NCBI GenBank assembly: GCA_013399695.1
Contig: VXAU01002492.1
Span: 1,065,854-1,129,853 of the forward strand
Origin: Formicarius rufipectus
Taxonomy: Eukaryota > Chordata > Aves > Passeriformes > Formicariidae
Length of the DNA: 64,000 nt
Direction of reading: 5' to 3'
Part shown: positions 11,804-25,529 of the stretch, in pieces
How the letters are laid out: every line of letters starts with the position of its first letter
How positions within the stretch are numbered: position 1 is the stretch's first letter
Position numbers and translations under genes: made by a program
Notes under the pieces: model-generated
What the model was told of the DNA's origin: nothing
The model's input: only the letters and a program-made list of their open reading frames with translations
Database searches by the model: none

Positions 11804-14800
11804 GAATCCAGTAACTGTGATTGAACCAAGATTTCCAGGGATCAAACGTGAGCATTGTCGACACTTCACACAAAGTGATGAGTTGCCATTTTTGTGACTC
11901 AGCCTTAGAAGGTCCCTTGTTTCACTTAACTGTGGTCAGTGTGTATCTGTAGTTTATACAGAATTCTTTCCTAGAGCTTGGGTTTCCCACTGGATCAGTT
12001 TTAACCACTGATGTGCTCAGAGGCACATACCAGCACCTCTCAGTGTTGTGTCCTGAAGTTGAAAACATTGTGTGACTGCCCTTTGGACAAACTGGAACTC
12101 CTGCAGCAACAGCTGAATTTCACTTGGCTGTACCTGTTTGTGAGTGGATTCAGGTAACACATGCCAAGGGAGATGTGCATTCTCACTTCTGTCTAAGGAA
12201 TATTTGTCTGGGTAATGTTTCTAAGCATGGAAATGGCACGAGTCCATGTGCAGTAGGCACCAGCTGTGCCACTCTCCCAAGGAGTGTTCACGTTGCTCTC
12301 CATGATGCATCTCCAGGACTTCCAGCCCACGTCTGATCCCCCAGTCTGTGCTCTGAGGTCAGAGTGTCTCCTCAGACCATCCCATGTCTCTCTCAGAGAG
12401 ATGATTTCTCCTGACAGCCACGCTCTTTAGTCGAGGGAGCACTTGACAGACGGAGTTACTCTCCAGAGAATGGACAGTTTACTTTCTGCTGCTGCTCTCC
12501 AGGGGCTCCATCTCTCCTGAGGCATTCCCAGCATACAAGCAGAGTGGGGTTTATAACACCGAGGAAAATGTTTACATTGCAATACTTTAATTTAATCTTA
12601 TGTTCTTCCCAGTGATCTTTCTGTAATGATCTAAACAGTGAAGGGGGTGTGGCTGCTGCTTGGAACAGAGGGAAAATCAAAGGTCTGTGTACCTGCAGCT
12701 TTTGTCCAGTTAGGGAGGTGAATGGATAGCAAGGTAAGGACAGCAACTGCCAAGAAGAGAGAGAGATGTAATGCAACTAAACGAAAATCAGTTTGAAGTT
12801 CACAAAATCTCATTTTACTGTTTCAGTCCTTTGTTATTCAAAGGAAAAACAAAAATGACAAAAGCCAAGACTCCTCTGAGATCTCAAGGCAACCAGTGGG
12901 AAAAAATGTGACATGATTTTAGGGGCCAGAGATGTCCCTGCGCAATTTAAAAGCAGATGCACTTGGTGGTCCAGTAAGAGGCTAATTCCTGCCTTTTGTC
13001 ATTTCATTCAGACCCTCAAGGCACTTATCTCTATCTTCTCCTCCATTTATATGCAAACAACTCCAGTTGAAGAGACTTGTGAACTAAGGCTAACAGAGCC
13101 CCGGGTTCTGCCCTTTCTGGGGCAGTACATAGCCTGATGCTCTGTTTACTTCCACGTGAAAGGTCTGAAGCTGCAGCATTCTGACCTCGTGCATTGTCTC
13201 TCCCAGGGATCCCGTTTTGACTGCTGCCTTGATGTTTCAGACAATCAGATTTCTCTTTGAAGCAGATGGAGTTTGGAGGTTTTTGTTAAGAAAGCACACT
13301 TTTCATCAGGACCCAAAGGACAGAGTGAGTTTCTAGACTCATTCCTTCTTTCAGATCCAGTGAGTGAACAGAAATGAATTTCTTGTGAGACTGCTGATGC
13401 CTAAATATTGAGTGGTCGTGTTGAGAAACCTTCTGCAGTTTTCTGCTTTGACAGCTGGCTTCTGAGGGCACTGTGTGAGCCACAGGAAGAGCTTCATACC
13501 CATGGTGACCTGGGTGACTGTGGCTTGTGATGTCTCCTATCCAGTTGGATCCATCACACAGGGTTGTGTCACTGCTCAAGACCTGTCAGCTCAGAGGAGC
13601 ATCAGGCACTCTGTCTGTTCCTGTTTCAGTGGTGTATCTCAGGGATGGCTTTCTACTTTATTACTTTGGAGAGAAATTCAGTTCTTCTTTGGTTGATTGG
13701 TAAATCATTTTATCCAAGATACCATTAATAACAGCCAAAGTCAAACTTAATGGAGTGTATTCCCTGCGGAGTGTCTGTTAAAGATTAAAGGTTAAAGCAA
13801 GGTACAGAGGACATTTTCATTTTGTAAGTGAGAGAATTAAGCAGATTATCTACAGTCCCTCTTCCTTTCTTTCTCCATGTCTTTAGACTTTAAAGAGCCA
13901 AGCTTGGTGCACAGGTGGGCCATGTAGGAGGTCAGAGATGGCTTTTAGCTTTTTGCATGATTTTTTTCTGTTTGGAGAATTTTGTGAAGAGCTTTTGTTT
14001 ATTTCTTCCCAAGCACAGGAGATTGAGCTGACTAGGCAGTTCAATAAATTACTCTGAAAGGGTGAAGTTTGTGGTCTGTTCCCAGATGGTTGTGAGTGCC
14101 CCATGTGACAAGCATTCAGGATGTTTCATTTTGCTGAGAAGTTTGTATTTTTGTTGTGAATTCTTTTATAAGCTAGCACAGTAGCCACTCATCAGTGATG
14201 TTTTTTGTAATAACTAAATAAAGCACAGATGTGTTTTAATCCCATTTGCAAGGATAGAGACTGAAAGGTTTAATCAACATGCAGAAGATCACGAGGGAAA
14301 TCAGTACTGAAACCTGAAAGGTAACCTAGACTTGAGTCTAAAGACTCCAAGCACAAGGTCTTTTACTGCAGTCTCACTCTTCTGTAATTTTGAAGGGGGA
14401 AAATCCCAGGCATCAAATTCTTCTTGAAGTATTCAAAAAAAAACCCACATTCTGAATAAGACTAGTTAAGCATGTTTGAGAATTTGGGGTTTTCACTAAG
14501 TCATCATCCCTTTGCATAGCACTGTGCTTATCCCTAAATCTCTGTAACAAATTGTTGAGCGAAGAGATTTCTTAAAATATTTATGTGAAATTCCAGGCTC
14601 TGTAGCAGCCAGTAAAAATGTTCATCCTGTCCGTAGCAGAGGGAAGTAAATGCATCATTACATATAAAATAAATGATAAAGGTTTTCATCCCCTTCACCT
14701 CTGTAAGTCTGTAATATGCTTCATGAGGGAGAGAATCTGGCTGGTGGCTCCAGACAGTGAGGACACATTTATTTCAAGTCACAAGAGCCAAGAAACTGTA

Positions 14801-17800
14801 AGTCCAAAACCCAGTGGGATATTCTTTCATCCTAACTACTTGTGCAGTGCCTGTCTTCAGCTACCAGTGACCTTGGGCCTCCCATTGGGGCTTTTCTGGC
14901 TGACAGCAGCAAGACAGTGAGTTTATTTAAAAAACTGGAACCAAAAGAAAACCCTCCCCCCAAAAAAAAATAAAACATGAGAGTGTGGGGGGAAGAGAAA
15001 CCTGTTTCCTCGTTTAAAACCGAGGGACCTTAAAATCTCTGGAAAAAACCAAACATGCCAGAGTTGAAAAGTTTTGTTGAGCAATGCAATTGTTTCTCAA
15101 CAATTCAGCTGTTTAATTTTAACAGATTAAGAGACACAGGATGATAAACCACTGATACATTTCAACAGCAACCAATTTTAGCATGAGTAAAGACAAAACC
15201 AAATTAGTGCTGATGACATTAACACTTCAACTGAACATAGTGCTTCATGAGTCATGTAATTGCTTTGCCACATTTTAGCCTTGGCAATTTAAAAGACTGA
15301 AGCCTTGCTTGAACCAAGATTTTAAATCTAAGGAGAAACTATAGTAAAGGCATTAAAAGATTTAAATTCACTGAGGGTACTCTTCGCTGCATGCTGGATT
15401 TTGAGGATTTTCTGGTTTATATAAAGCTAACAAAAATTCTATCACAAACTTTTCATGGAAAAACAAAGGTAGATTGTTTCTTAGCAGAGCATAAAAGAGG
15501 GATTGCTGTGTTTTCTATTAGAGCCACCAAAACAGGTTGCACAGAGGACAGTAAATTTTGTTCTTGCTGTGCAGACATTTTGAACCAAATGACAAGTCCA
15601 ACAGCTTGGATTCTCTGGAAGGTGAGATTTCAGTGGCTCCAAATGAAAATGAAAAAGCAAGATAGAGGGACACCAAAATGAAAGGCACTTGGATGAGTGA
15701 CAAACACAAATCAATCAAGTTTATTATGTCCTGTTTCTCCTGTAGAATCCTGGGGCCAGGAAGGCAGGGTGCATGACAGGTATATCCAAAAGTGTCAACA
15801 AATCTACTGCCTTCAGCTCCTCTGTGTGTTCCCACCCAACACAAACGTTGCCAACAAAGGAACAGCATGTCTGCATCACTGGTGGCACATTCTGGGAAAG
15901 CACATCTCGCTTAATTTTGATCTGATTGTGCCATATGGTGGCATTTTAATTCTGCATTCAAATGCAACATTTGTTGTCCCTGCCCTCATCATCCAAACCC
16001 CTTTGTGAAATTCATGGCTGGTGAAGAGGAGAGTGGACACAGGAGAGAAGTGGGTGTGATTGGGAGTGGATGAAGTGCCTTGGCAGTTTTATGGGATGAA
16101 CACACGGAAGGACAGGGAAGCTCAGGGGCAGAGATGCAAGGAAAGCAGCAAGCGGTAGAATTTTGCTGGAGAAACAGGTGGAGAGAAGCAGAGCAGGGAA
16201 GGGTGGAGTGGGAGAAGGCAGGGTTGTTGGGACATCAGGAGTGACTGAAGAAGGGACAGTGGGAGTTCAAAGAGCCTGCAGTGCAGGGACAGCAAGGAGT
16301 GTGAGCTGTTGGAGAAACACAGGGCAGGTAATGCAGCCAAACAGCACCTGAAGGAGAGCCCAACCATGGGCGCTGCTGTATGAAATTTAGCAAAACTTTC
16401 TTTTAAAGGAAGAAGAGGAGGGGGAAATAGCATCAGTACAGTGGCTTGTTAAAGCTGGATAACTACTTGAGGAGCCATAGAAGGATTTATTTGTAAAGAG
16501 AGATTTTATAGCAAGGAACAAGCTGTGTCAGTACCTGATACAAAAGCAGCAACCAGCCCCTATCACATAACTGTTCTGTGCAAAACCAGCAGAAACAAGG
16601 GCAGAAAAGGATACACAGCACAAGGAGTGATGCAGGGGGACAGTTTCCTCACCTCTCTTCACTGATCTTTGCTCACTGAGCTTACTGAGCACCGATGAAC
16701 TATTCTTGAAATATACTCTTCTTCAGCCTTCAGCTTCTTTTACATCACACAGTCACATAAACCCAGAGAAACTAATAACTATTTCTTCAGTAAGAGAGAC
16801 ACACAAATCTTTGTTTGTTAGTTTGTTGATTTGTTTTACTAAACAATACAACTTCTCTCCCCAATCTCTGAATTTAATTCAAGCCAGCATGAGTCAGGAA
16901 CAAAAGGTCCCAAGAGATCCATATCATTTAAGACAGTAGGAACCTCAAGAAGAACTTTAGGTTTCATGATTTGTACAAAATCTTGCATATATGACTGAAA
17001 ATACTCTACAGCTCTCAACTATATGTTGGAAGAATCTCTGGACCATAATTTTTTTTTTCACTAGATAGGCAGTACCAGTCCAGTTTCATTCTGGATCTGA
17101 GTCACTGTTTCTGCTGGTTTTGCTGGAGCAGGAGATGGTTCTTTACAGGGACACATGTTTTTTTACTGTGAGATTATTTCTGTCGCTTCCAAAATGTGTC
17201 CTTTGCACACCTCCTTAGTCTTCCATTCCAGCCATTGGTACAGAGGAACCAATAACTCGGCTGAGTTTCAGCCAGTGTGGTGAATTTAATTTTAGAACAC
17301 TGGACTGGTATTGCACAGTTGCAGCACAGTGTAACATTCCATAAAATCAAGCTGTTTATCATCTAATAGAAATGAAAGAGCATTTCTTTTCTTTATTTGC
17401 CTTTATTTTTTCCCCACTTTGTACTAAGCAATAATATAAAGCACATTTTTTACTTATTTCAGGAATGCATGTTAGTTCTCCCATGATGCTAAATAAATCT
17501 CTAAATAGTAACTGTCCCTGAAATATTCTGGGGATTTTGCTTCTGCTTAGAAATAGACTTACACAGCCCTATGGTGGGCAAATAATCTGTTTGTTTCTTG
17601 ACAAATCTGCAGGCCATTCACACCAAAGGATGTCATAAGCAGCAGGGCCAATCCTTTAAGTTGAGGAACAGTCTATCAATAAAGGTCAGTGTGACAATGT
17701 GATTTATTGAAATAGTGTGCTGCTCCAAGCAGTTAGTATTTCATATTATATGATACACGGCAGGTGTTTTTCTTTGTATTTGGGTTTCCCACTGAAACCT

Positions 17801-20098
17801 TGTTCAACCTGGTTTATTATTTATTGTTGCCTTTTAGAGGTGAAAGGAACCAATTTATTCGGCTTTCATAACCATTCCTTACAGGTACAAAGAGGTTAAG
17901 GACTAACAGGAAAAATCAATTGGTTAATAAAATAGTTAATTGACTAAATGCTTCTTCCAAGAGGCCCTGAATGCAGACTGTGCAGAACCAAAGGAGGTTG
18001 GTTTAATTATAATGGCATCTCGCTGCATAAAAGCCTTCACTGCAGAAAAGGTTTTCAGACCTGAGTGTGCTTGTTCCTATCTACATGGAGTAAATCCAGG
18101 CACCATAATCCATTTTTCCCACAGTTTCTAGTATCTGCTTTTCCCCTTTATGGTCATGAAATATGGCAAAATTATAATAGAAGCATATCTAAACATTGAA
18201 AAATCAGTCAACCTTTCATTATAGATCTGGAGTGAGTTTTAAGAGAAATGTATAAAACACTGGCAAACAAATACTTCCCAGTTCTGCCTCGTTCTGCTGG
18301 ACTGTCTGGCAGGTTTTTTGAATGGGTTTTGTGGTGCTGCTGTCTATGAAATCCAAGATTTTTAGAAGGCATGGGGAGATAGAGAGTGACTCCCTTTAAC
18401 CACTTCTGAAATCCTGTCAGATGAACATCCAGAACTGGTCTGGGGTACAATTTAATGCCAGGCTCTGAATACCTCTCAGAAAAATATCCATTGTCTTGCA
18501 CCATCACTCCATGGATGCTCCTGAGCATTTGAACTCCCCATATCTTCCCGGTATGTTTAATGAAGTTATCAGCACATTTTAAACAGTGATGTCTAAGGGA
18601 CACCATAAAGAGCTTGAAACACATTTTTCAGTAGGTACACTCACTTCTTCCATCTACATTATGCTATAGGCCTCCAGTATTGTCAATGTAAAAAAAAAAA
18701 ATAAATAGAAATTAAAAAGTTGCTTGTGAACCTCTTTGTTCCATTGCACCAAAGAGGCCAAGGAAAGGCAAGGAGCTTTTGCTTGGCTTCCCCTCTCAAG
18801 TCCTCATCTCTGGAATCAGGAATGTGCTAGGGCACAAATCATTTCAGTGGTGAGTGCTGAAGTTGCCTGACTGAGAAGAAAAGTAGGGGATGAGGCACAT
18901 CAGGTTGCAGAGGGTTTGGGGCTAATGAACAATAATAATAATTGAGGTGATACTCACATACCGTGTACACAGGTAATAGTCCAAGAGGTTTACTGATTGA
19001 TTAACAAGCTATTTCAGTGGTGACAACAAATAGCATTTTGAAATAAGTTTTTATCAGGATATGCACAAATTACATAGATTTTTCATTCTTACATACTAAC
19101 CCTGGATTTCCTCCCATGGTGGTGTAGCCCACTCTGTCATGCAGTTTTTCCTCTGTCCTTTCAAATTCCCTGGGATGAGGTTTGATGTCCTTGTCTGAAA
19201 ACCAGACAAACCTGTTGGTGGAGTGTTTGGGATTCTCCACCAGTTTAACACCCAATATTGCCAGCACCTCTGCTATTCCCACATACCATGGCAAAAGCAG
19301 GGAAGGAGTAGCTAAACCATGTCTTGGTCTCTTCCCTGTGACCAGCACCAGGGCTGGGGTTCAGAAGGGAACATGAGCATCACCAGTCTTGTAGACACCA
19401 GTGGAAATGCAATACTCAGCCTGGTAAAGCTGGCAACAAATGCTTCTGGGCCAATTTATTTGACATTTTATTTCCAAATACTGACATTACTGTCCCTTTA
19501 TCAATAAACTGCCTCTTGAGGGTGAATCTCCTTTATTCTATCCCAGAGAATGGGGGACTGCTTTAACTGTGTCACACTTATCCAGCTCAGTTACACATAA
19601 TGGCATTTCACAGCTCCCCATGTCCCCACTGCACTTACCACGGGGTCTTGAGTTCAGGGAGTCTGTCAACAAGCTCCACATTTAATTGAAATGTATTAAA
19701 AGCAAATCTTGTGGTTTCAAGAATGTAAGTTCTGCTGATGCTGCTCAGTGTTTCTTTTCCCTGACTCCCAATGAGGACAACATGATAAAGGACACACTGT
19801 GAGCAGCAAGACCTTCACTGCTGCCTCCTGGTGACATTCAGACAGGAGAGAGATTCCAACAGTTAAGGTTAAGAGAAAGGGGATTTTGATTACAGCAAAG
19901 TAATGCATCGAAATTCCAAATTATGCAGGAGTCTGGGCAGGCTACAATTTGTCTTGTTTGTTTTTAATTTTAGATTCAATGTCAATGCAAGACTTTAACT
20001 CTCTGGTTACAGCTCTTTATGCATGTAATTCTCTAATGTAATTGTAATATAATCCTCATTTTTATTAAGAGCCAAGTTAGAAAAAAACAGTGTGTTAT
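11804..20098. other. Long non-coding stretch, no gene recognised
   Basis: The longest ATG-started open frame is 138 codons on minus at 18208-18624. It shows no signal peptide, repeated pattern or family motif, and one such frame is about what I would expect by chance in a window of this size and base composition. A 116-codon frame on minus at 15518-15868 is similar. A purine-rich patch lies at about 16020-16440. A short perfect hairpin (AATTGTT, 4-base loop, AACAATT) lies near 15086-15103. I could not assign any transposable element. Confidence 0.55.
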
Positions 20099-20847
20099 TC
20101 AGAATATTACCTTCGCTGGTAGTGTGAGTATAATGGCCTGGGAGCAGCTTTCCTGAGAAGGTGTGTATTTGCTTCTGCTATCAGGAGTATTTTCAATACT
20201 GAAAGGTGATGGAAACCCCAACGTTGAACCATCACCAAGGCTCCTGAGTGAAAGCACTTGATCTCTACAGCCAAAAAGGTGGGTATATGCTGAAGCATCA
20301 GGCTCTGACCTGCAATGGCTGAAGGCTGGGATGGTCCTTCTCCGTGGCAGTGGGGAACTGGCAGACAGGGCAGAGAGGGCAGCTGGGGAAGGACCTTCTA
20401 AACCCATCACACCGGGATGTGTTAGAGCTTGGGTGTCCAGCCACGAGCTCTGCGGTGCCCACCACTGCAACACCCAGTGCCTTGTGGGCTGTGGATCTGT
20501 GACAGTGGCAAGAAATGGACCCCAATTTTCATTTTGCTGCTCTCAAAAGCACAGCAGCAAATGGCTGGGAAAAGATCTTCTGCAAAGGACTGTTCCCAGC
20601 TTTCATTATGGAAATTGAAACCATGACAGGCTCTGTTGGACGTGGTGCTTTGTTGCAGTTCACCTACCCTGGCCCAAAAGCTGCAGACAGTGCTAGCTTG
20701 AGATGTTAAATGCCAAAATCCTCTTTTTTTTTCACTGGCTTCCTTGTCTACAAAATCCACTAATGCTGACATTCTAGGACATGGTACTGAGAGAGCTGCT
20801 TCTCTCACATTCAATTTTGATCCCAAACAAACAGCTTGAGATTTCAC
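20099..20847. other. Stop-poor block open in several frames, not assignable
   Basis: Several overlapping frames stay open on both strands: 20099-20473 and 20422-20847 on minus, and 20331-20618, 20429-20626 and 20515-20709 on plus. At least the 141-codon minus frame opens only from GTG. None of the translations shows a domain I recognise. The block is somewhat more GC-rich than its neighbours, which by itself lowers stop frequency. It could be an old untranslated exon, a decayed mobile element or plain chance. Confidence 0.35.
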
Positions 20848-23800
20848 GTTGGATAATTGGGCTTTACCTGCATTTTAAACAAAAATCCTTCTCCTTTTAT
20901 AAACTGCTTGAGTTGGGAGACATGCAGAGCTTTTGCTGAAAGAAATGCATTAATCCTTTTAAGTTTAATAAAAGGTTCTTTTATACCATACTGTACAGTT
21001 TCCTGCTGTGGGACTACATTTGTGTAGAATCTCCATTTGTGGGGAAAGAAAGACACAGATCCCTTCTAATGGATGGAAGGAAAGACTGATAAGGGAAAAT
21101 GCTACAAACCTGGACTCAAAATTGAACGAAATTCAGAGGAGGTTTGTTGCATTAATTGGAGTTAATGGACACAGTCAGTACGTTTTCTTTTTATTCCTCC
21201 TGTGTGCCCCGAGGAACTGTAGGTGGTCCCTTTTTCTTTGGGGCTAGTGGTGTAGCAGTCCCAAAATTGATGCCTCTCCAAGGATATGGAAGCCCTGACA
21301 TGCCCTGTTCTCCTTGTTCTACTGCTGTGTCCACTACAGAGGCAGGTCCTGTGTCTGACAATCACAGTGAGAGGTATTCCAACAATCTGCCACCAAGCAA
21401 GCTCAGGAAAGTGCCTGGTTTCTTTTATTTCAAACCCCAACTGGCCTGGATTTATTTTGACATCTCTGATATTTTGTTATTATGACCAAACTTTAGTTGT
21501 TGGGCATTGCTGGGTAACATGACATTCAATGTTCTTGACTTACTGTAACCCACACATCAATAGTGACCAGTGTCAAGCCATTTAGACCATTGTTGTTCAT
21601 TGATCAGTCATTATTATTATTATTATTATTTTATTTCTCTGTCTCTTTTTCTTTAGAACATTCCATTTTTACTAACCAGAGTAGTAAAATATTTTGCCCT
21701 TCACTTCAGGCAAGGCATTATGTGCAGAGCAGCTACAGTAAATCATGGTACAGAACTTCTAGGCATAGTTATCCCTGGAAACCTTTGTACTGTGTATTGA
21801 ACTTGTATTTGAATATAAATTCAGTCCAGTTAAGCCTAGTTCCAAAAAACGATGTATGCAAAACTTTTATGGATAAGTTCCTATTTTATGAGATGAATTG
21901 ATCTAGCAGAAACAAGAAGTTCTTTGTTGCAACACAAGCAGGAAATGAGATCCCTTTGCTTCTGTGTTGTAGAACATAAGAATGCTAAGGAAAAAGGTCA
22001 AACAGTGAAAAGTCAGGAAAGAATCCGGGCCACAAAGTCCACTCCATCCAACAGAAACTGAACCTAAGCAGGTGTCTGCTCTACCTTGTAAAGAGTTTGT
22101 TCAGGCTCTCCTCTGTCCTCCTGCTGGTAAATGGGAGTCTTGAAAAGAGGTGCCCTTCCATCTGCTGTCATGGTGTTGATTCTGGGCTGTCATAGCTTTG
22201 TGCAACCTCATAAAACAAGAATAACCAATTCTGTCGACTTTTCTGCTGCTTATGGCTAATCCAAGGTATAAAAAAATCTGTTCCAAGCTGAATCCTGAGC
22301 CAGGGGATGATCTCTGAAGGTGTTGGTTTCAAACACATCCTGTCCTCTCTGAGTATTACTCCCGTGCCATCAGTACTGTGGAATGTGCAGCCACATCACA
22401 CAGTATTGCCCCCTGTGATTCAGTTTGGCCAAAACTAGACCTGGTCTGACAGATCCTCTGGACTGCAGATTAGAGCTGAAGAGAAAGTCAGTGGGATTTT
22501 TTCATAAAGATATTGGATTTCATGTATTATAGACAATTATGGTATAATTTTTGCATTGAAATGGCTCTGTAGCATTACTTATGCAAAATGAAGAACTCTG
22601 ACTTCATTAGAAAACAGACAAATAACAAGACACCCTTATTTATACACTGAGAGATGGCTGACACAATGATCAAATCAAAATATTCTGAGGACTGAAAAGG
22701 ATTTTTCTGGACATTTAGGGAACAGTCAGTTTCTCAGAATACCCCAGGAAGTTCAGCTCCTTACCAAGTACAGCAACTGTTTTGGAATCTGCTTCTTCTG
22801 CTGAAGTCCATGAAAACATTGTCTTGTAATACAGAAAAATTCATTTTTTAAATATTTTTAATGCAGTTCATGTGAGCTACTTGCCATTGGGAAAATAGCA
22901 TGTTAAAGAAATAAATAAAATAATAAGGTGTAAAAGTGTAAATAATAAAAGCATTAATGACAGGCATTAGTGTCAGCCCATGATGACGGTGCCCAAGAAC
23001 TTCCAGTTTTAAAGACCCCTAAAGGGGATCTTGCAAAATCTGCATTTTGTCCACCTTCAGAGATCCTCAGATGATCTGTGGGTGCACAAAAGGTGCCATT
23101 CCATTCATAAAGTGAAGTTGCATGGAAATATTTCTGATGTGTCTCATCACACATTAAAAACAGAGTGGGAACATTCTTAGGGGTCAACACCTCCAGCTCA
23201 TCAGAACTCTGTGGGATCTACCCAACACAGGCACAGCCTTTTGCCATTATGAGAAATGTCCTTTCTCTGTAGATATTAATCATGCTGACTTATGTTTTTG
23301 GAGTGTTAAATTCAGCCTGCCTTAGCAGCACACATAAATTCAGTCCTTGAAGGTGATGCTAGCAGACTGATGGCCTTATCATTTAGATGGCAGTGTTCTG
23401 GCTGGAGCTGGTTTGAACCTTTTCCCCTTATATGTGTTCAGCTGGAAATGTGACTTTGGGAAAACAAAACTAAAAAATGTGCATGGAAAAGTCCATTTTG
23501 TCAAAATGTGATCCATGAGGGAACCTGGATGGATTTCAAAGGCAATAAGCTGGCTTGGTATGTAAAGGGGTTTTTAATTATTAAAACCTTGCAGGATATA
23601 CATTTTTGCACCATTCATTGAACTGTGGGTGCAATTTATTTAATAGGCAGACATTTTACCAGGCAACTTATGCCACCAGAAGAGGATTTCAAGCCTCAGC
23701 CAAGTAGAAAATCTATCCCAAGGTATCTGTGTTGCCTGGTAAAACTAGGAGATTTAAACAGTCAAGATACAAGCTGACTGTGAAAGCACCTACCACTAAT

Positions 23801-25394
23801 GTAAAGCTGTGCAATTCCTAAATGATGCTGACAACCCTCACAAACCTTTAAATAGCCATTTCCAAGCTGGCAGATCTAAATTGCAAGAAAACAAAGTAAT
23901 CACTCAAGGAATTCTTTGCAAATTAAAACAGTTCCTTCTTGTTGCTTTGTTTTCTGGAGCTTCACAGACAATAATACAGCATCAGAAGCCATTTGCCTTT
24001 TGCATCAAGGACCTTTTCTGCAAAAGTAAACACTCTGTCAATAATGAAAAGAAATTGTTGGTAGATAATGTTGAGCACAAACAAGAACTGTGTGTTTTAT
24101 AGCTGATTCAAGAAATAAGTAATACATTTGTGCATATCTTATTTTTATGTAAAGTAAATAAAGTTACTTGTTTTTCTATCACTTCTGGCCCAGTGTAACT
24201 GTCTGAATGACACCTCTGGAGGGTTACATTGGTGTTCATGTCAGTATACCATGTGAGATATTAAATATGCTTACAAAGGACCCAGGGTTTGTGCTGCCTC
24301 TCCCCAAAGGGTGACATACAGAGCGACTCTTCAAAATGGTAAGAAGAGAGTCCCTGAGGAGGTTTATGTAACCTGGTGTTTGTGGAAATTATGAAAATAA
24401 AACCAAATTGTGATGCTTGTCTTCAGGAAAAGAAATGCTTACAAACACTGTAATTTGTGATAGGAATTTGAAATATAGAGAACGGTATAAAACAGCACGA
24501 ACTGAGATGGCAGAGGGAGTGCAAAATACAAGTCTAACAAACCCAAGGGCTCTTCAGATGTTCATCTGGCAAAGGAGCCGAGCCCTGGTGTGAAGAGCAT
24601 CGTGGCACCTGCCCGTGCCTGAGAGGAGAACCCACCCCCACAGGAGATCTGAGTGCTTCTTGGACCTCACCAGTGACATTTCCTTGGCAAAGCCACGGAT
24701 TTATATCACTTGTCTTAGTGGTGGAATACTGCTGCTGCACCCAAACAACCTGATGGTGTCTTCCTCCAGGCCAGGATTTCACTCCTGGTATGATGAATTG
24801 AAAGTATTAGTCAAATACTACACAAATGTTTGAGTGTTTGAATATTTTTATAATATTCCTGTGAAGAACAGGCACTGTTCAGCTCACCAACATACTGTGC
24901 TACTGAGGGAAAAGAGCAAATTTCTCTTCAGGAACACAAACACCAGAGCTGTGAGGTGCTGATGGCAGAGCCCTCCTGTGCAGACAGAATTCACTGCACA
25001 TAAAGCTGCCAGCGTGGTCTTAGTGGGGCATGGCAGGACTATTGAACCTGGAGCAATATTACTGTTCTGAGGTTCAAGACAATTCTTTTAGGTGTTACCA
25101 GAACCAACATCCACTTGTAGTGTGGAAGCAAAGACCCTCCAGAAATGAATCAGATCTGTGGTGCCCAAAGAGCCCTTGTGGCTTTTGAGCCCTTCCTCCT
25201 GAAGCCAAATGGCCAGGCAGGGGCTGCAACAAAAGGGGTGTCTCTGAGTATCAGTCTTGCTTTGAGGACCTATTTTCCTACTCCTTCCCTTTCAGGGTTG
25301 CTCCTTGGTGCTAAGGTCATAGCCTACCAGATCAGCAGCAAACATGTCCTCAACATTTATTTAATTTCAATTAATTTTCATTTCAATATGCCTG
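20848..25394. other. Non-coding AT-rich stretch
   Basis: I see no gene. There is an ATT microsatellite at 21610-21630. The longest open frames here are 97-112 codons (21563-21901 and 23809-24102 on plus), without motifs. Confidence 0.6.
21610..21630 (+). repeat. (ATT)7 microsatellite
   Basis: Seven uninterrupted ATT units, followed by a further T/A-rich run. This is a short simple repeat of the kind that is often length-polymorphic. Confidence 0.95.
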
Positions 25395-25529
25395 TCAGAG
25401 CTAAAGGAGCATTTGGACAATGCTCTCAGGTGTGGGTGGGATTGTTGGGGTGTCCTGTGCAAGGCCAGGAGTTGGACTTGATGATCCATGTGGGTCCCTT
25501 CCAACTCTGGATATTCTATGATTCTGTGA
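25395..25529 (+). mobile_element. CR1 LINE fragment, 3' terminus, plus orientation
   Basis: The sequence runs from 'agctaaaggagcatttggac' through 'ggccaggagttggacttgat' and 'gtgggtcccttccaactc' to a terminus 'atattctatgattctgtga'. This is the standard CR1 3' untranslated region ending in ATTCTATG-type octamers. Only about 135 bases of the 3' end survive, so the copy is strongly 5'-truncated, as most CR1 insertions are. An open frame at 25145-25612 runs into this element, which disqualifies it as a gene. Confidence 0.95.

Noticed and set aside
18208..18624. 138-codon ATG-started frame on minus
   Set aside because: It has no recognisable domain, no flanking splice or promoter signal, and a length that I estimate should occur about once by chance in six frames of 64 kb at about 40% GC.
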